NCBI RefSeq assembly: GCF_030730925.1
Contig: NZ_JAVAMB010000021.1
Span: forward strand, 1-64,000
DNA length: 64,000 bases
Direction: 5' to 3'
From: Flavobacterium sp. DG2-3
Lineage (GTDB): Bacteria > Bacteroidota > Bacteroidia > Flavobacteriales > Flavobacteriaceae
The notes beneath the pieces were generated by a model. It was not told where the DNA came from. It ran no database searches and worked only from the letters and a program-made list of their open reading frames with translations. This document shows, piece by piece, positions 8,298 to 17,466 of this stretch; position 1 is the stretch's first letter, and each line of letters opens with the position of its first letter. The position numbers were made by a program, and so were the translations under genes.

Positions 8298-10477
8298 ACA
8301 GCGTTTTTTTCGTTTATAAGGAAATTGATTATTTTAAATAATTTAACTGGCTCAAAAGGTTTAATTATAATATCATTCATTCCCGACGAAATCGCTTCAT
8401 CTGTAATTTCATCTTTATCAAAAGCTGTCAGAGCCACAATTGGCGTTTCTATACCGAGAAGACGTATTCTTTTAGTAGTTTCAAATCCGTTCATTAAAGG
8501 CATATTAATATCCATTAAAATCAAATCAAAGGTTTCTTCTTCTAAAATTTTAAGTGCTCCAAAACCATCATCTACCACTTTGCAGGCATAATTGTTCTTT
8601 TCGATAATCTTTTTGGTCACCAGCTGGTTAATTAAATTATCTTCAACCACCAAAATTTTGTAGATTTCGCTCGAAGTCAGATCTACTTCAATCTCATCAA
8701 TAATACTTTTCGTTTTGGCTAAATCGTGTTCAAAAGCGATTGTAAACGAAAATGAAGTTCCTTTTCCTAAATCGCTGTCTAAAGAAATCGTACTTCCAAA
8801 AAGCCCAAGCAATCTTTTTACAATGCTAAGCCCTAAACCTGTACCTTGATAATCTTCATCTTTTCTGCCAACCTGAACAAACTTTTCAAAAATCTTATTC
8901 TGGTCAACAAGCGCGATTCCAATTCCGTTATCTTTTATCAGGAAATCTAAATAATATAGTTTTCCTTCAACTTTATTAAGTTTTACAATAATTTCAACTT
9001 GTCCGTCTTTGGTAAATTTCAAAGCATTGCTCACCAAGTTCATTAAAATCTGAGCCAGTCGCAACTTGTCTCCAATTAAATATTCTGGAATGCACGGATC
9101 AATATCAATAGAAATCCTATTATTATTTTTTTGCGAAAGAAAAGAAAGCGAATTCTTGATTACTGTAATTTCATCGGTAATATTAAAAGTCAGGTTTTCA
9201 AGTACGATTTTATTTTCTTCAATTTTATTGATTTGCAGAATATCGTTTACTAACGACAATAGATATCTCGCAGAAAATTTCAGAGAACTCAAATGCTGGC
9301 TTCTTGAAATCTCTTTGTGTTCTTCGAGCAGCATATTGGTAATCCCGACCACTCCATAAAGCGGTGTGCGCAATTCGTGGCTTATAGTAGATATAAATTG
9401 CGTTTTGAGCAGAGAAGCTTCCTCTGCAATTTCTTTTGCTTGCAGAAGCTCTAAATTGTGCTTTTTCTTGTATCTGATGTTTCTTATCAGCGTGATAATT
9501 AAAATTAAAAGAATCAGCGAAATCAAAATAAATAGAATTACAATGATTTTTGATTTTCGCAAACTTTGAGACTGCTCTACTTTTTCACCCTCAACTTTAT
9601 CGATCTGTCTTTTGTATTCATCCAATTCCAAACTCAAACCTGCCTGCGACGCTTTTTTAAGCTTTTTAGCATCATACAATTTATCAGAAAGGCTATAATG
9701 ATTTACAAGCGCATCGTAAGCTTCTTTATGCTTATTGATTTTATTTAAAAAATGAGAATATTCTAAATAAGCATGCGCCAAATCTGTTTTCTCCTGACAT
9801 CTTTTTCCTGCTTCTATTGCGCTCAAAAAATGAGCATTTGCCGCTTTATTATCATTTTTGTGACTAGCATAAATCCCATTTAGCATATCTACAATAACTT
9901 CTGTAGATCCGTCATTGTATTTTAATTTGGTGCTATTGACATATTTCAGAAAAAGAGACCCCTGCTTATAATTTTCAATATCAAAATAAGCCCAAGCAAT
10001 ATTGACATTCGTAAAATAAACTTCTTTCAGATCATTAATTTTCAAAGCGTAGGCAACCGCTTTTTTATAATAGCGAATTCCTTCGTCAAACTGTTTCTTT
10101 TCGAAACAAAACATATTCCCCAGATTATTATAGAGATTACATTTTAAAGTATCATTGTTAGTTTTATTGGCGTAATACAGTCCTTTTTTATAGAAAAAAA
10201 CAGCTTTATCAAACTCTGTCAATTCATTATAATTGGCCGCTATAATATTATACGAACGAGCAATAAGACAATAATCTTTTTTTGCGGTTGCAGCATTTAA
10301 AGCCGTTCTGGAATAAGTAAGTGATTTTTCGAAATTAGATTCCCTAAAATTTAAAAGTGCTTTTTTTACAATCTTATCGATCTTAGGATCAATATTACAA
10401 TTAGATTGCGAGATCGCCGAATTGGCAAAGCAATTCAGAGCAAAGAGTAAAAGTAAAAAAATCCGTATTTGGGGCAT
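8294..10477 (-). CDS. Hybrid histidine kinase with TPR sensor and receiver domain
   Basis: The 727 residues comprise a signal peptide (about 1-23), a TPR-rich periplasmic region (about 30-265), a short coiled coil and one membrane helix (about 310-332). HisKA follows with the phospho-acceptor His367 (ISHELRTP). The HATPase domain has its N box near 483, DNGIG at 517-521 and GTGLGL at 545-550. A C-terminal receiver carries acceptor Asp656 (LILMDINMP) and the conserved Lys in IIIKPFEP. No output domain or adjacent response regulator is seen, so phosphate should pass to a separate partner. The gene has a -7 box at 10495-10502, implying a leader of only about ten bases. Its 3' end overlaps the helicase stop by 4 bp. 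The ligand is unknown. Confidence 0.93.
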   Translation of the reverse strand: MPQIRIFLLLLFALNCFANSAISQSNCNIDPKIDKIVKKALLNFRESNFEKSLTYSRTALNAATAKKDYCLIARSYNIIAANYNELTEFDKAVFFYKKGLYYANKTNNDTLKCNLYNNLGNMFCFEKKQFDEGIRYYKKAVAYALKINDLKEVYFTNVNIAWAYFDIENYKQGSLFLKYVNSTKLKYNDGSTEVIVDMLNGIYASHKNDNKAANAHFLSAIEAGKRCQEKTDLAHAYLEYSHFLNKINKHKEAYDALVNHYSLSDKLYDAKKLKKASQAGLSLELDEYKRQIDKVEGEKVEQSQSLRKSKIIVILFILISLILLILIITLIRNIRYKKKHNLELLQAKEIAEEASLLKTQFISTISHELRTPLYGVVGITNMLLEEHKEISRSQHLSSLKFSARYLLSLVNDILQINKIEENKIVLENLTFNITDEITVIKNSLSFLSQKNNNRISIDIDPCIPEYLIGDKLRLAQILMNLVSNALKFTKDGQVEIIVKLNKVEGKLYYLDFLIKDNGIGIALVDQNKIFEKFVQVGRKDEDYQGTGLGLSIVKRLLGLFGSTISLDSDLGKGTSFSFTIAFEHDLAKTKSIIDEIEVDLTSSEIYKILVVEDNLINQLVTKKIIEKNNYACKVVDDGFGALKILEEETFDLILMDINMPLMNGFETTKRIRLLGIETPIVALTAFDKDEITDEAISSGMNDIIIKPFEPVKLFKIINFLINEKNAV

Positions 10478-10494
10478 TAATCGGCTAGTTTGAT

Positions 10495-10502
10495 CAAATA
10501 TA
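10495..10502 (-). promoter_or_regulatory. -7 box for the hybrid kinase gene
   Basis: The minus strand reads TATATTTG, ending 17 bases before the ATG. The predicted transcript would carry a very short leader. No -33 TTG is found at 19 bases. Confidence 0.5.
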
Positions 10503-10519
10503 CACTTTAAAATAAAAAA

Positions 10520-10547
10520 AAGCTGTATTTCATAAAAAAATACAGCT
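10520..10547 (-). terminator. Terminator after the dicarboxylate symporter gene
   Basis: AAGCTGTATTT (10520-10530) and AAATACAGCTT (10538-10547 plus the adjoining loop A) form a strong stem. T-runs follow it on the minus strand. Confidence 0.75.
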
Positions 10548-10600
10548 TGTCAAAAATTATTTCGATAACTAAGAAAAAAAATTAAATCTTAGTGCTATTA

Positions 10601-11863
10601 TTATTCTTTGTTTTCCTCCCATTGTCCTACAACAGAAGTCGCTAATGCATTTCCTAATACATTGGTTGCACTTCTAAACATATCACAGAAATGGTCAATT
10701 GGAAGAATCAATGCAATCCCTTCAATCGGAATATCAAACATACCGCAAGTTGCAGCCACAACAACCAAACTTGCGCGAGGCACACCCGCAATACCTTTAC
10801 TGGTAAGCATTAAAACCAAAAGCATTGCCATTTGTGTTCCTAAATCTAAATGCACATTGTAAAATTGAGCAATAAAGATACTGGCAAAAGTCATGTACAT
10901 CATACTTCCGTCAAGGTTAAACGAATAACCAAGCGGCAACATGAAAGAAACGATTTTATCTTTTACGCCAAAACCTTCTAATTCTTCCGTCAATTTAGGG
11001 AAAACTGCTTCACTACTCGTTGTTCCGAAAGCAATTGCTAGAGGTCCTGTAATTCGTCTTAGTAATTCAGTCATTCTTCCTTTAAGGAAAATATATCCGA
11101 CCGCAATCAAAATAATCCACAGCGTACTGATACCAATTAAAAACGAACCGAAAAATTTAAAGTATGTGATAACCAATTCTTCTGCATCACGTATAGCAAA
11201 CACACCCGCAATGGCACCAAAAACTCCAATTGGCGCAAATTTCATTACGTAGTTTACCATTTTTAAAACAATATGCGATAATTTATCAAAGGCTCCAATA
11301 ATTGGTTTTACCGTTGGCCCTAAAGAAGCTGCCGCTAATCCGAAGAAAATAGAGAAAACTACAATCTGCAGGATTTCATTAGTTGCCATTGCTTCGACAA
11401 TACTTTTTGGCACAATGTGCTCAACAAAATTATCGAAAGAAAGATTTTGCGTTTTACCCGTAACTTCAGAAGCTGCCGCCATATCGACATGGTCTAGTTT
11501 TAAACCAACACCTGGTTGCAAAACATTTACGTAAAACAATCCGATTAAAAGCGAAATAAATGAAGCTGTAAAAAACCACCCAATAGCTTTTCCTCCAATT
11601 CTTCCAACAGTTTTAATATCACCCAATTTCGCAATTCCTACTACCAAAGTAGTAAAAACTAAAGGCGAAATAATCATTTGCACCAAACGGATAAAGATGG
11701 TTGCCAACATTTTTATTTTACCACTAAATAACTGCGCGGCTTCAGGCGAAATGGTATTATGCAGTATAATTCCTAAAATGGCTCCAAGAACCATCGCAAT
11801 TATAATCTGCCCTGTTAATCCCGAAAGAAATGATTGTTTTTTAGTTTCTGTAACTTCTTGCAT
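10601..11863 (-). CDS. Dicarboxylate/amino acid:cation symporter (DAACS family)
   Basis: The 420-residue integral membrane protein has about eight transmembrane helices and the two re-entrant loops of the DctA/GltP/Glt(Ph) fold. The serine-rich loop appears as FGTTSSEAVFPKL, and the NLDGSMMYM segment corresponds to the conserved NxDGxxxY of helix 7. It imports glutamate, aspartate or C4-dicarboxylates with H+ or Na+. Sequence inspection does not separate GltP, GltT and DctA, so no symbol is given. It is flanked by a terminator on its 3' side and by aroC in the same direction about 50 bases upstream, so read-through from aroC is possible. Confidence 0.92.
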   Translation of the reverse strand: MQEVTETKKQSFLSGLTGQIIIAMVLGAILGIILHNTISPEAAQLFSGKIKMLATIFIRLVQMIISPLVFTTLVVGIAKLGDIKTVGRIGGKAIGWFFTASFISLLIGLFYVNVLQPGVGLKLDHVDMAAASEVTGKTQNLSFDNFVEHIVPKSIVEAMATNEILQIVVFSIFFGLAAASLGPTVKPIIGAFDKLSHIVLKMVNYVMKFAPIGVFGAIAGVFAIRDAEELVITYFKFFGSFLIGISTLWIILIAVGYIFLKGRMTELLRRITGPLAIAFGTTSSEAVFPKLTEELEGFGVKDKIVSFMLPLGYSFNLDGSMMYMTFASIFIAQFYNVHLDLGTQMAMLLVLMLTSKGIAGVPRASLVVVAATCGMFDIPIEGIALILPIDHFCDMFRSATNVLGNALATSVVGQWEENKE

Positions 11864-11915
11864 TAAATTATTTTTTAATTATTAAAATATAAGACCCTCA
11901 CTGTCTTACCTTTTA

Positions 11916-12974
11916 TTAATATGTTTTGTTGATTAAATAAAAATCTGCCAAAACAATTGCTGCCATCGCTTCTACGATAGGCACTGCGCGAGGCACTACA
12001 CACGGATCATGACGTCCTTTTCCTGTCATTGGTGTAATGTTACCTTTATTATCTAAAGAATCTTGAGTCTGCATAATAGTTGCAACCGGTTTAAAGGCAA
12101 CTCTGAAATAAATATCCATTCCGTTGCTTATACCGCCTTGAATTCCGCCTGATAGATTTGTTTTTGTACTTCCGTCAGGATTGTATAAGTCGTTGTGTTC
12201 ACTTCCTTTCATTTCAGACCCAGAAAAACCGCTTCCGTATTCAAAACCTTTTACTGCATTAATAGAAAGCATTGCTTTTCCTAATTCTGCATGAAGTTTA
12301 TCAAATACAGGCTCTCCTAAACCAACCGGAACATTCTGAATCACGCATGTTACAACACCTCCAACAGTGTCTCCCTGCTTGCGGATATCACGAATATATT
12401 CTTCCATTATCGCTGCCGATTTTTCATCTGGACAACGTACTGGATTGCTTTCTATTTTAGAAAAATCCAATTCTTGGTAAGGCGTTTCTAAATGAATTGG
12501 CCCAACAGAAGAAACATAAGCATTAATCTTAATTTCAGGCAACATCTGTTTTGCAATTGCACCCGCTACCACTCTACTTGCTGTTTCTCTTGCAGAACTT
12601 CTTCCGCCGCCTCGGTAATCACGCAAACCATATTTCTGGTCGTAAACGTAATCGGCGTGGCTTGGTCTGTAATTATCTTTTATATGAGAGTAATCGTCTG
12701 ATTTTTGGTTGGTGTTCGGAATAATGAAACCTATTGGAGTTCCTGTAGTTTTTCCTTCAAATATTCCTGATAAGAATTGAACGCTGTCTGGTTCTTTTCT
12801 TTGAGTAACAATTGCCGACTGACCTGGCTTTCTTCTTGCCATATCTACCTCAATTGCTTCAAAATCTAATTGTATTCCTGGAGGACATCCATCAATAATA
12901 CCGCCTAAAGCTTCACCGTGAGATTCTCCAAATGTTGTTACTTTATATAATGTGCCGAAGCTGTTTCCTGCCAT
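11916..12974 (-). CDS. aroC: Chorismate synthase
   Basis: The 352-residue protein has full family length. It carries the N-terminal signature [15 protein letters not shown], the [14 protein letters not shown] and [10 protein letters not shown] motifs that bind FMN and substrate, and [12 protein letters not shown] near the C terminus. It converts 5-enolpyruvylshikimate-3-phosphate to chorismate, the last common step to aromatic amino acids, folate and menaquinone. Its other shikimate-pathway partners are not nearby, as is common in flavobacteria. A -7 box at 12991-12998 gives it a leader of about ten bases. Confidence 0.97.
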   Translation of the reverse strand: MAGNSFGTLYKVTTFGESHGEALGGIIDGCPPGIQLDFEAIEVDMARRKPGQSAIVTQRKEPDSVQFLSGIFEGKTTGTPIGFIIPNTNQKSDDYSHIKDNYRPSHADYVYDQKYGLRDYRGGGRSSARETASRVVAGAIAKQMLPEIKINAYVSSVGPIHLETPYQELDFSKIESNPVRCPDEKSAAIMEEYIRDIRKQGDTVGGVVTCVIQNVPVGLGEPVFDKLHAELGKAMLSINAVKGFEYGSGFSGSEMKGSEHNDLYNPDGSTKTNLSGGIQGGISNGMDIYFRVAFKPVATIMQTQDSLDNKGNITPMTGKGRHDPCVVPRAVPIVEAMAAIVLADFYLINKTY

Positions 12975-12990
12975 TGTGTTTTGTTTTGAG

Positions 12991-12998
12991 CAAATGTA
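12991..12998 (-). promoter_or_regulatory. -7 box for aroC
   Basis: The minus strand reads TACATTTG, fitting TAnnTTTG, 16 bases before the ATG. No TTG is seen at the ideal upstream spacing. Confidence 0.5.
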
Positions 12999-13162
12999 AG
13001 TTTTATGAATTAAATTAAAAAATTTAAAACTGGTATTATTAACGAAACATTAAATGGGATAAAAATTACAATTTGGTAAAAATATCCTCTTTTTAATAAC
13101 CTTTTAATAAAGTCAAATTTCACAAACTTTCTTTCATTTGTAAAACTTCAAATCAAGAAAAA

Positions 13163-13984
13163 TTGAAAAAAAGAAACGTCGAATTGGTCATTCTTTCTGA
13201 TGTTCATTTAGGAACTTACGGAAGTCATGCTAAAGAATTAAACAACTATCTTTCAAGCATTAAACCCAAAACTCTAGTCTTAAACGGCGATATAATCGAT
13301 GCTTGGCAGTTTCGAAAATCTTACTTTCCTAAAGCCCATTTGCGAGTGATCCAGCGCATTATCGGAATGGCTTCTAAAGGAACAAAAGTGTACTATATTA
13401 CTGGAAATCACGATGAGATACTTCGAAAATTCAGCGATATGAATATGGGAAATTTTGCTCTTGTTGATAAATTAGTTTTAGAATTGGACGATAAAAAAGC
13501 TTGGATTTTTCACGGAGATGTTTTTGATGCTTCGGTTCAGCACTCTAAATGGATTGCAAAACTAGGCGGATTAGGTTACGATTATCTAATTTTAATGAAC
13601 CGATTTGCCAACTGGTGTTTAGCAAAGCTTGGACGAGAACCTTATTCTTTTTCGAAAAAAATAAAAGCTAGCGTAAAAAAAGCAGTAAAATTTATTTCAG
13701 ATTTTGAAACAACTGCAACCGATTTAGCAATCGAAAAAAACTACGATTACGTAATCTGCGGACACATTCACGAACCAAAAATTGCAACTATTCAAAACAA
13801 ACACGGCTCTACTTTATATCTTAATTCTGGTGATTGGGTAGAAAACTTAACCGCGTTGGAATACCATAAAAAACGTTGGAAACTGTTTTCTTATAAAGCC
13901 AGTAATTTTGTCGAAGAAGAAAATCTGTTAGAAATGGAGGATCTTATTACCAATCAGCTCATTTCGTCTATAATCCTTAAATAG
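13163..13984 (+). CDS. UDP-2,3-diacylglucosamine diphosphatase-like metallophosphoesterase
   Basis: The 273-residue calcineurin-fold phosphoesterase has the metal-site motifs in order. They are SDVHLG (Asp13, His15), NGDIIDAW (Asp43), GNHDE, a HGDVFD segment and GHIHEP near the C terminus. This layout matches the LpxH/YbbF group that cuts UDP-2,3-diacylglucosamine to lipid X and UMP in lipid A synthesis. In Bacteroidota, longer paralogues of this type also occur, so LpxH activity is inferred. The only start upstream of the catalytic motif is TTG at 13163, which gives the natural N terminus KKRNVELVILSDVHLG. It is divergent from aroC. Confidence 0.82.
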   Translation: MKKRNVELVILSDVHLGTYGSHAKELNNYLSSIKPKTLVLNGDIIDAWQFRKSYFPKAHLRVIQRIIGMASKGTKVYYITGNHDEILRKFSDMNMGNFALVDKLVLELDDKKAWIFHGDVFDASVQHSKWIAKLGGLGYDYLILMNRFANWCLAKLGREPYSFSKKIKASVKKAVKFISDFETTATDLAIEKNYDYVICGHIHEPKIATIQNKHGSTLYLNSGDWVENLTALEYHKKRWKLFSYKASNFVEEENLLEMEDLITNQLISSIILK

Positions 13985-14092
13985 GAGGCTCAGAAACAGG
14001 TTTTTAAGGATTTTAACGCGCCTTTTTCATGAAAATGTAAATTATATAACAATTTTCAAAAATAATATACGTTCTCTATCTGACTGTAATTA

Positions 14093-14100
14093 TACATTTG
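14093..14100 (+). promoter_or_regulatory. -7 box for the small beta-barrel gene
   Basis: TACATTTG fits TAnnTTTG and lies 23 bases before the ATG. The -33 region has only a TT pair at the right spacing. Confidence 0.5.
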
Positions 14101-14123
14101 AAAAAAATTAATTAACCATTTTT

Positions 14124-14621
14124 ATGAAAAAGATTTTATTATCTGCCATTATGCTTCTTGGTTTAGCATTTACGGCTCAATCACAAGAAATTTCGAAACA
14201 CGCTTTAGGATTACGTCTGGGAGACAATAACGGATTTGGAGGAGAAATATCATATCAATTAGGACTAAATCAGAAAAACAGACTGGAGTTTGACTTAGGT
14301 TGGAGAAACAGCAGAGATGTAGACGCCATAAAAGGAGTTGCTCTTTACCAATGGGTTTGGAACATCGATGGAGGTTTTAACTGGTACGCAGGTGTCGGTG
14401 GAGGTTTAGCCGCTTGGGATCATGATTATTACAATAACAACTATAGATACAATGATAGCGGAACTTATGTTTTTGCTGCTGGAGATATCGGTATAGAATA
14501 CAGATTTGATGAAGTGCCACTTACTTTATCATTAGATGCAAGACCTGAAATTGGTTCTGGATACTATGACGATGATAATTTTGGATTTGACGTCGGTTTA
14601 GGTGTTAAATTCAGATTCTAA
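14124..14621 (+). CDS. Small outer-membrane beta-barrel protein
   Basis: The 165-residue protein has a signal peptide (MKKILLSAIMLLGLAFTAQS). Alternating hydrophobic and aromatic strands follow, and it ends in FRF, the terminal aromatic expected for insertion by the BAM complex. Strand-like segments include HALGLRLGDN, NRLEFDLGWR, WYAGVGGGL and FGFDVGLGVKFRF. An Asn/Tyr/Asp-rich loop (YYNNNYRYNDSG) is likely surface exposed. It resembles the 8-stranded OmpA/OmpW-size barrels of Bacteroidota, which are often stress induced and of unknown role. It has its own promoter and a strong terminator, so it is monocistronic. Confidence 0.85.
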   Translation: MKKILLSAIMLLGLAFTAQSQEISKHALGLRLGDNNGFGGEISYQLGLNQKNRLEFDLGWRNSRDVDAIKGVALYQWVWNIDGGFNWYAGVGGGLAAWDHDYYNNNYRYNDSGTYVFAAGDIGIEYRFDEVPLTLSLDARPEIGSGYYDDDNFGFDVGLGVKFRF

Positions 14622-14649
14622 TTAAAAATAAAAAATAATTGTAAGAAGA

Positions 14650-14675
14650 AACCTGTCGTGTTAAAGCGACAGGTT
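14650..14675 (+). terminator. Intrinsic terminator after the beta-barrel gene
   Basis: AACCTGTCG (14650-14658) pairs with CGACAGGTT (14667-14675), followed by seven Ts. Confidence 0.9.
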
Positions 14676-14698
14676 TTTTTTATGTGCCTTATTATAAG

Positions 14699-14856
14699 TT
14701 TAACCGCAAAGTTCGCAAGGTTTTCGCAAAGAACGCAAGTTCTAATAAAAAGAATCTCGCAAAGTCGCGAAGTCGCAAAAAAATAAACTTTGCGACTTCG
14801 CGACTTTGCGAGATTAAATAAAAAAATGTAGCGTCCTTACGCTCTTTGCGGTTAAA
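14699..14856. repeat. Nested intergenic inverted repeat (CGCAAAGTCGCGAAG type)
   Basis: The outer arms are 14699-14711 and 14844-14856, a perfect 13 bp (TTTAACCGCAAAG and its complement). Inside them, 27 bases at 14753-14779 are exactly reverse-complemented at 14789-14815, leaving a 9-base loop. Direct GTTCGCAAG/GAACGCAAG words fill the left shoulder. It has no coding potential. The same vocabulary recurs at 62002-62199. Confidence 0.85.
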
Positions 14857-14867
14857 AAACCACGCTA

Positions 14868-15290
14868 TTATTTAATGATAATTTCTTTTTTAGAGTTAAT
14901 TTTCACTACAGTATACGGATATGAAATAACAGACATCGTCATAGCATCTTTTGCTGGGCTGTTTTCTTTTACTGTTATAATGATATTTTTATCTGTCTCT
15001 TCAACATTTACAACATCAATAGTATAACCGCTGGTATTTTTTTCGCCCATATTCAGAATCACGTAATTTGAAGTATTGGTATCGCTGTTTTTTACCTTAT
15101 CAGCCAAAAGCGGATCGTTTTCCAGCATTTTAATCTCATTCGGTTCTGTCAGAATCTCAAAAAATTTGATATTTCCGCCGCCGCTAGACTGTACCGTCAA
15201 AACTTCATATAATCCTGTTGAAGCAGAAGTTTTCTTAGCTCCGCAGGAAATCAAAACAAAAACTGCTAAAATCGAAATTACTTTTTTCAT
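14868..15290 (-). CDS. Small lipoprotein of unknown function
   Basis: The 140-residue protein has a lipoprotein signal peptide with lipobox LISC (Cys16), so it should be exported and lipid-anchored. The mature part is beta-rich and hydrophilic (GLYEVLTVQSSGGGNIKFFEI, VVNVEETDKNIIITVKEN, ISYPYTVVKINSKKEIIIK). I do not recognise a family. It is similar in size and style to protease-inhibitor-like or structural lipoproteins of Flavobacterium, but nothing in sequence proves that. The gene lies 16 bases beyond bshA in the same direction, so both may share a transcript. Confidence 0.75.
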   Translation of the reverse strand: MKKVISILAVFVLISCGAKKTSASTGLYEVLTVQSSGGGNIKFFEILTEPNEIKMLENDPLLADKVKNSDTNTSNYVILNMGEKNTSGYTIDVVNVEETDKNIIITVKENSPAKDAMTMSVISYPYTVVKINSKKEIIIK

Positions 15291-15306
15291 TTACCTCTTT
15301 TTAAAA

Positions 15307-16452
15307 TTATTGCTTTTCATATTTATAATCGTCAATTGCTTTTTGATACAAAGCCTCATATTTCGGAAGAATGTTATGAATATCAAACTTCTTCGCCACT
15401 TCGAGCGCATTAGCCTTAAACTGATTCAAAACGGCATCGTCTTTCAAAATTTTAATTGCATTCTCTGCCATTTCCTCTACATTTCCGACATTGCTTAAAT
15501 AACCCGAAAATCCGTCAAAATTCACTTCTGGAAGACCGCCCGAATTACTCGAAATAACTGGAACTCCCAAAGCCATGGCTTCAAGTGCAGCCAAACCAAA
15601 ACTTTCTGTTTCAGAAGGAAGCAGAAATAAATCGGTCATGCATAAAATTTTATCAATTTCATGACTGTTACCGAAGAAAATCACTTTGTCTAAAATGCCT
15701 AATTCCTGGCATAAAATTTCAGCTTTTTCTTTTTCAGGCCCGTCTCCAACCATCATCAATTTAGCCGGAAGTTCTTTCTGAATATTATAGAAAATCTTAA
15801 TAATATCTGGAATGCGCTTTACTTTTCTAAAGTTACTGATATGCGTTATAATGCGTTCATTTTCATTCGCCATTACATAACGATGGCAAGGCGCACCAGG
15901 ATCTTTCTTTACTTTATTCAATTCAATAAAGTTCGGAATCACTTTGATTTTGTTTTTAATTTTAAACAATTTCAACGTATCATCTTTCAAACTCTGCGAA
16001 ACCGAAGTCACATAATCTGACTTATTGATACTGAAAGTTACCGCAGGCTTATAAAATGGGTGATTTCCAACCAATGTAATGTCAGTTCCGTGAAGTGTTG
16101 TAATCATCGGAAGATTAATTCCTTCGTTTTTCAGCATCTGTTTTGCCATATAACCTGCATAAGCGTGAGGAATAGCATAATGTACATGCAGAAGCTCTAT
16201 TTTATACAATTTAACCATATCGACCAACTTGCTCGATAACGCTAATTCATAAGGCTGATAATGAAATAAAGGATATTCAGGAACATTTACTTCGTGATAA
16301 TGAACATTCGGATTTAAAAGTGCCAATCTAACCGGCTGGCTGTATGTGATAAAATGTATTTCGTGTCCTCTTCTGGCTAATTCGAGACCTAACTCCGTGG
16401 CTACTACACCACTACCTCCAAAAGTAGGATAACAAACAATTGCTATTTTCAT
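15307..16452 (-). CDS. bshA: N-acetyl-alpha-D-glucosaminyl L-malate synthase (bacillithiol synthesis)
   Basis: The 381-residue GT4-family glycosyltransferase has the BshA-type N terminus MKIAIVCYPTFGGSGVVATE. It contains the TLHGTD and PNFIE segments and the nucleotide-sugar motif ETESFGLAALEAMALGVPV (E-x7-E). It joins UDP-GlcNAc to L-malate, the first step of bacillithiol, the low-molecular-weight thiol used by Firmicutes and many Bacteroidota. bshB and bshC are not in the window, which is usual in this phylum. BshA is separated from other GT4 enzymes by its characteristic start and overall length, so I regard the call as strong. Confidence 0.92.
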   Translation of the reverse strand: MKIAIVCYPTFGGSGVVATELGLELARRGHEIHFITYSQPVRLALLNPNVHYHEVNVPEYPLFHYQPYELALSSKLVDMVKLYKIELLHVHYAIPHAYAGYMAKQMLKNEGINLPMITTLHGTDITLVGNHPFYKPAVTFSINKSDYVTSVSQSLKDDTLKLFKIKNKIKVIPNFIELNKVKKDPGAPCHRYVMANENERIITHISNFRKVKRIPDIIKIFYNIQKELPAKLMMVGDGPEKEKAEILCQELGILDKVIFFGNSHEIDKILCMTDLFLLPSETESFGLAALEAMALGVPVISSNSGGLPEVNFDGFSGYLSNVGNVEEMAENAIKILKDDAVLNQFKANALEVAKKFDIHNILPKYEALYQKAIDDYKYEKQ

Positions 16453-16587
16453 GGATAAAATTTAATTCTACGAAAATACTCAAAAATAGCGTTTCATCAG
16501 GCTTTTAAATTGTTAGTTTTTTGACAAAATTAGATTAATCCGGTTGATAAATATTTTTAGAAGCAGAACTAAAAGTTTCAAAAGAAC

Positions 16588-16680
16588 ACCTGTCCCGCTG
16601 TCCGCTATATCTTTTCCTGGTCTCGTTTTTTGAGAACGAGACCAGAAAAAGGATGCCGCTCCCATCGGGGCTAATTTAGA
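16588..16680. repeat. Intergenic repeat, GTCCCGC/CGCTATATCTTTT family, copy 1
   Basis: CTGTCCCGCTGTCCGCTATA and TCTTTT lead into a hairpin (TGGTCTCGTTTT, GAGAACGAGACCA), then AAAAAGGATGCCGC and CATCGGGG. A second copy with the same left and right blocks but a different insert is at 58321-58425. It lies downstream of no gene stop and is not coding. Confidence 0.7.
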
Positions 16681-16716
16681 AGTTTTGTTTTTCATTAGAA
16701 ATTAAACACCTAAAAC

Positions 16717-16749
16717 AACTTTGTCAAAGTTTGAAACTTTGACAAAGTT
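16717..16749. repeat. 33-bp palindrome AACTTTGTCAAAGTTT-G-mirror
   Basis: Sixteen bases at 16717-16732 are exactly reverse-complemented at 16734-16749 around one G. Each arm is itself nearly palindromic. A second weaker repeat of AAACCTGTCAGGTTTC/GAAACCTGAAACCTGAAAC words follows at about 16780-16829. Confidence 0.75.
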
Positions 16750-16831
16750 TAACGTTAAAGAAGTCTGATGTTGACGTTTCTAAACCTGTCAGGTTTCCAA
16801 CTTTAAACTTGAAACCTGAAACCTGAAACAA

Positions 16832-16861
16832 AAAAAAGCGAAACACAAGTTTCGCTTTTTT
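16832..16861 (-). terminator. Bidirectional intrinsic terminator
   Basis: AAAAAAGCGAAAC (16832-16844), ACAA and GTTTCGCTTTTTT form a strong hairpin 20 bases past the stop of the minus-strand gene at 16881. Confidence 0.9.
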
Positions 16862-16880
16862 TTTAAATCTCTTATATATT

Positions 16881-17363
16881 TTAGAAAAATCTACTATGCC
16901 AGCTATCCGCCGCGGGAACCTCCCAAGCATCATTAAATTCTTCAATATTATTAACCAGATTATTAAATACAATTGTATTTGCCGTTACTGCTTTGTCTTT
17001 AACCATTTTCTTAAAGTCAATTAATGGTTTGTGCGCAATATGATCTCCAAGTTTAAAAGTAACGTTCATTTTGTCTAGTAAATCAACGTTATATTTCTTT
17101 TCTAATCCTTGAATAAATTCAACAGAACTATCAATAGAACAGCCTGTAGCAGCTTGTACGTCTTGATTAACTGCCAATATAATGAATCTATTATATTTCA
17201 ATAAAAATGAAGCTTCAAGACTTGTGCCGTGTGCAGCCCATTGTTCTACAAAAGCTTTTAAATCTGTTTCGATTTCAGAAAACTCTTCCTCAGAAAATTT
17301 TCTGTTCGATTGGTAAATCCAGACTCTAGATTCACCTGGTAAATTTTCAAAAGGTATATACAT
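16881..17363 (-). CDS. Conserved Bacteroidota protein of unknown function
   Basis: The 160-residue soluble protein has no signal peptide or membrane helix. It begins MYIPFENLPGESRVWIYQS and has an acidic N-terminal half, a VNQDVQAATGCSIDSSVEFI segment and a FKLGDHIAHKPLIDF segment. I recall that homologues are often labelled ABC transporter ATPase, but no Walker A, signature or Walker B motif is present, so that name is not supported. The strongly conserved-looking Gly-Cys-Ser-Ile-Asp motif could be a catalytic or binding site. It is last in a run of minus-strand genes after two Fe-S redox genes. Function is unknown. Confidence 0.8.
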   Translation of the reverse strand: MYIPFENLPGESRVWIYQSNRKFSEEEFSEIETDLKAFVEQWAAHGTSLEASFLLKYNRFIILAVNQDVQAATGCSIDSSVEFIQGLEKKYNVDLLDKMNVTFKLGDHIAHKPLIDFKKMVKDKAVTANTIVFNNLVNNIEEFNDAWEVPAADSWHSRFF

Positions 17364-17466
17364 TTTTAAATTTTAGATTGTTGATTTTAGATTTTAGATT
17401 GAGAAAATTCAGATTTCAAGTTAAAAAACTTAGAAGCTTAGAATCTTAGCAACTTAGCATCTCTAA

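Noticed and set aside
14699-14856. Repeated CGCAAAG words considered as a CRISPR array
   Set aside because: The units are inverted, not direct with regular unique spacers, and no cas gene is in the window.
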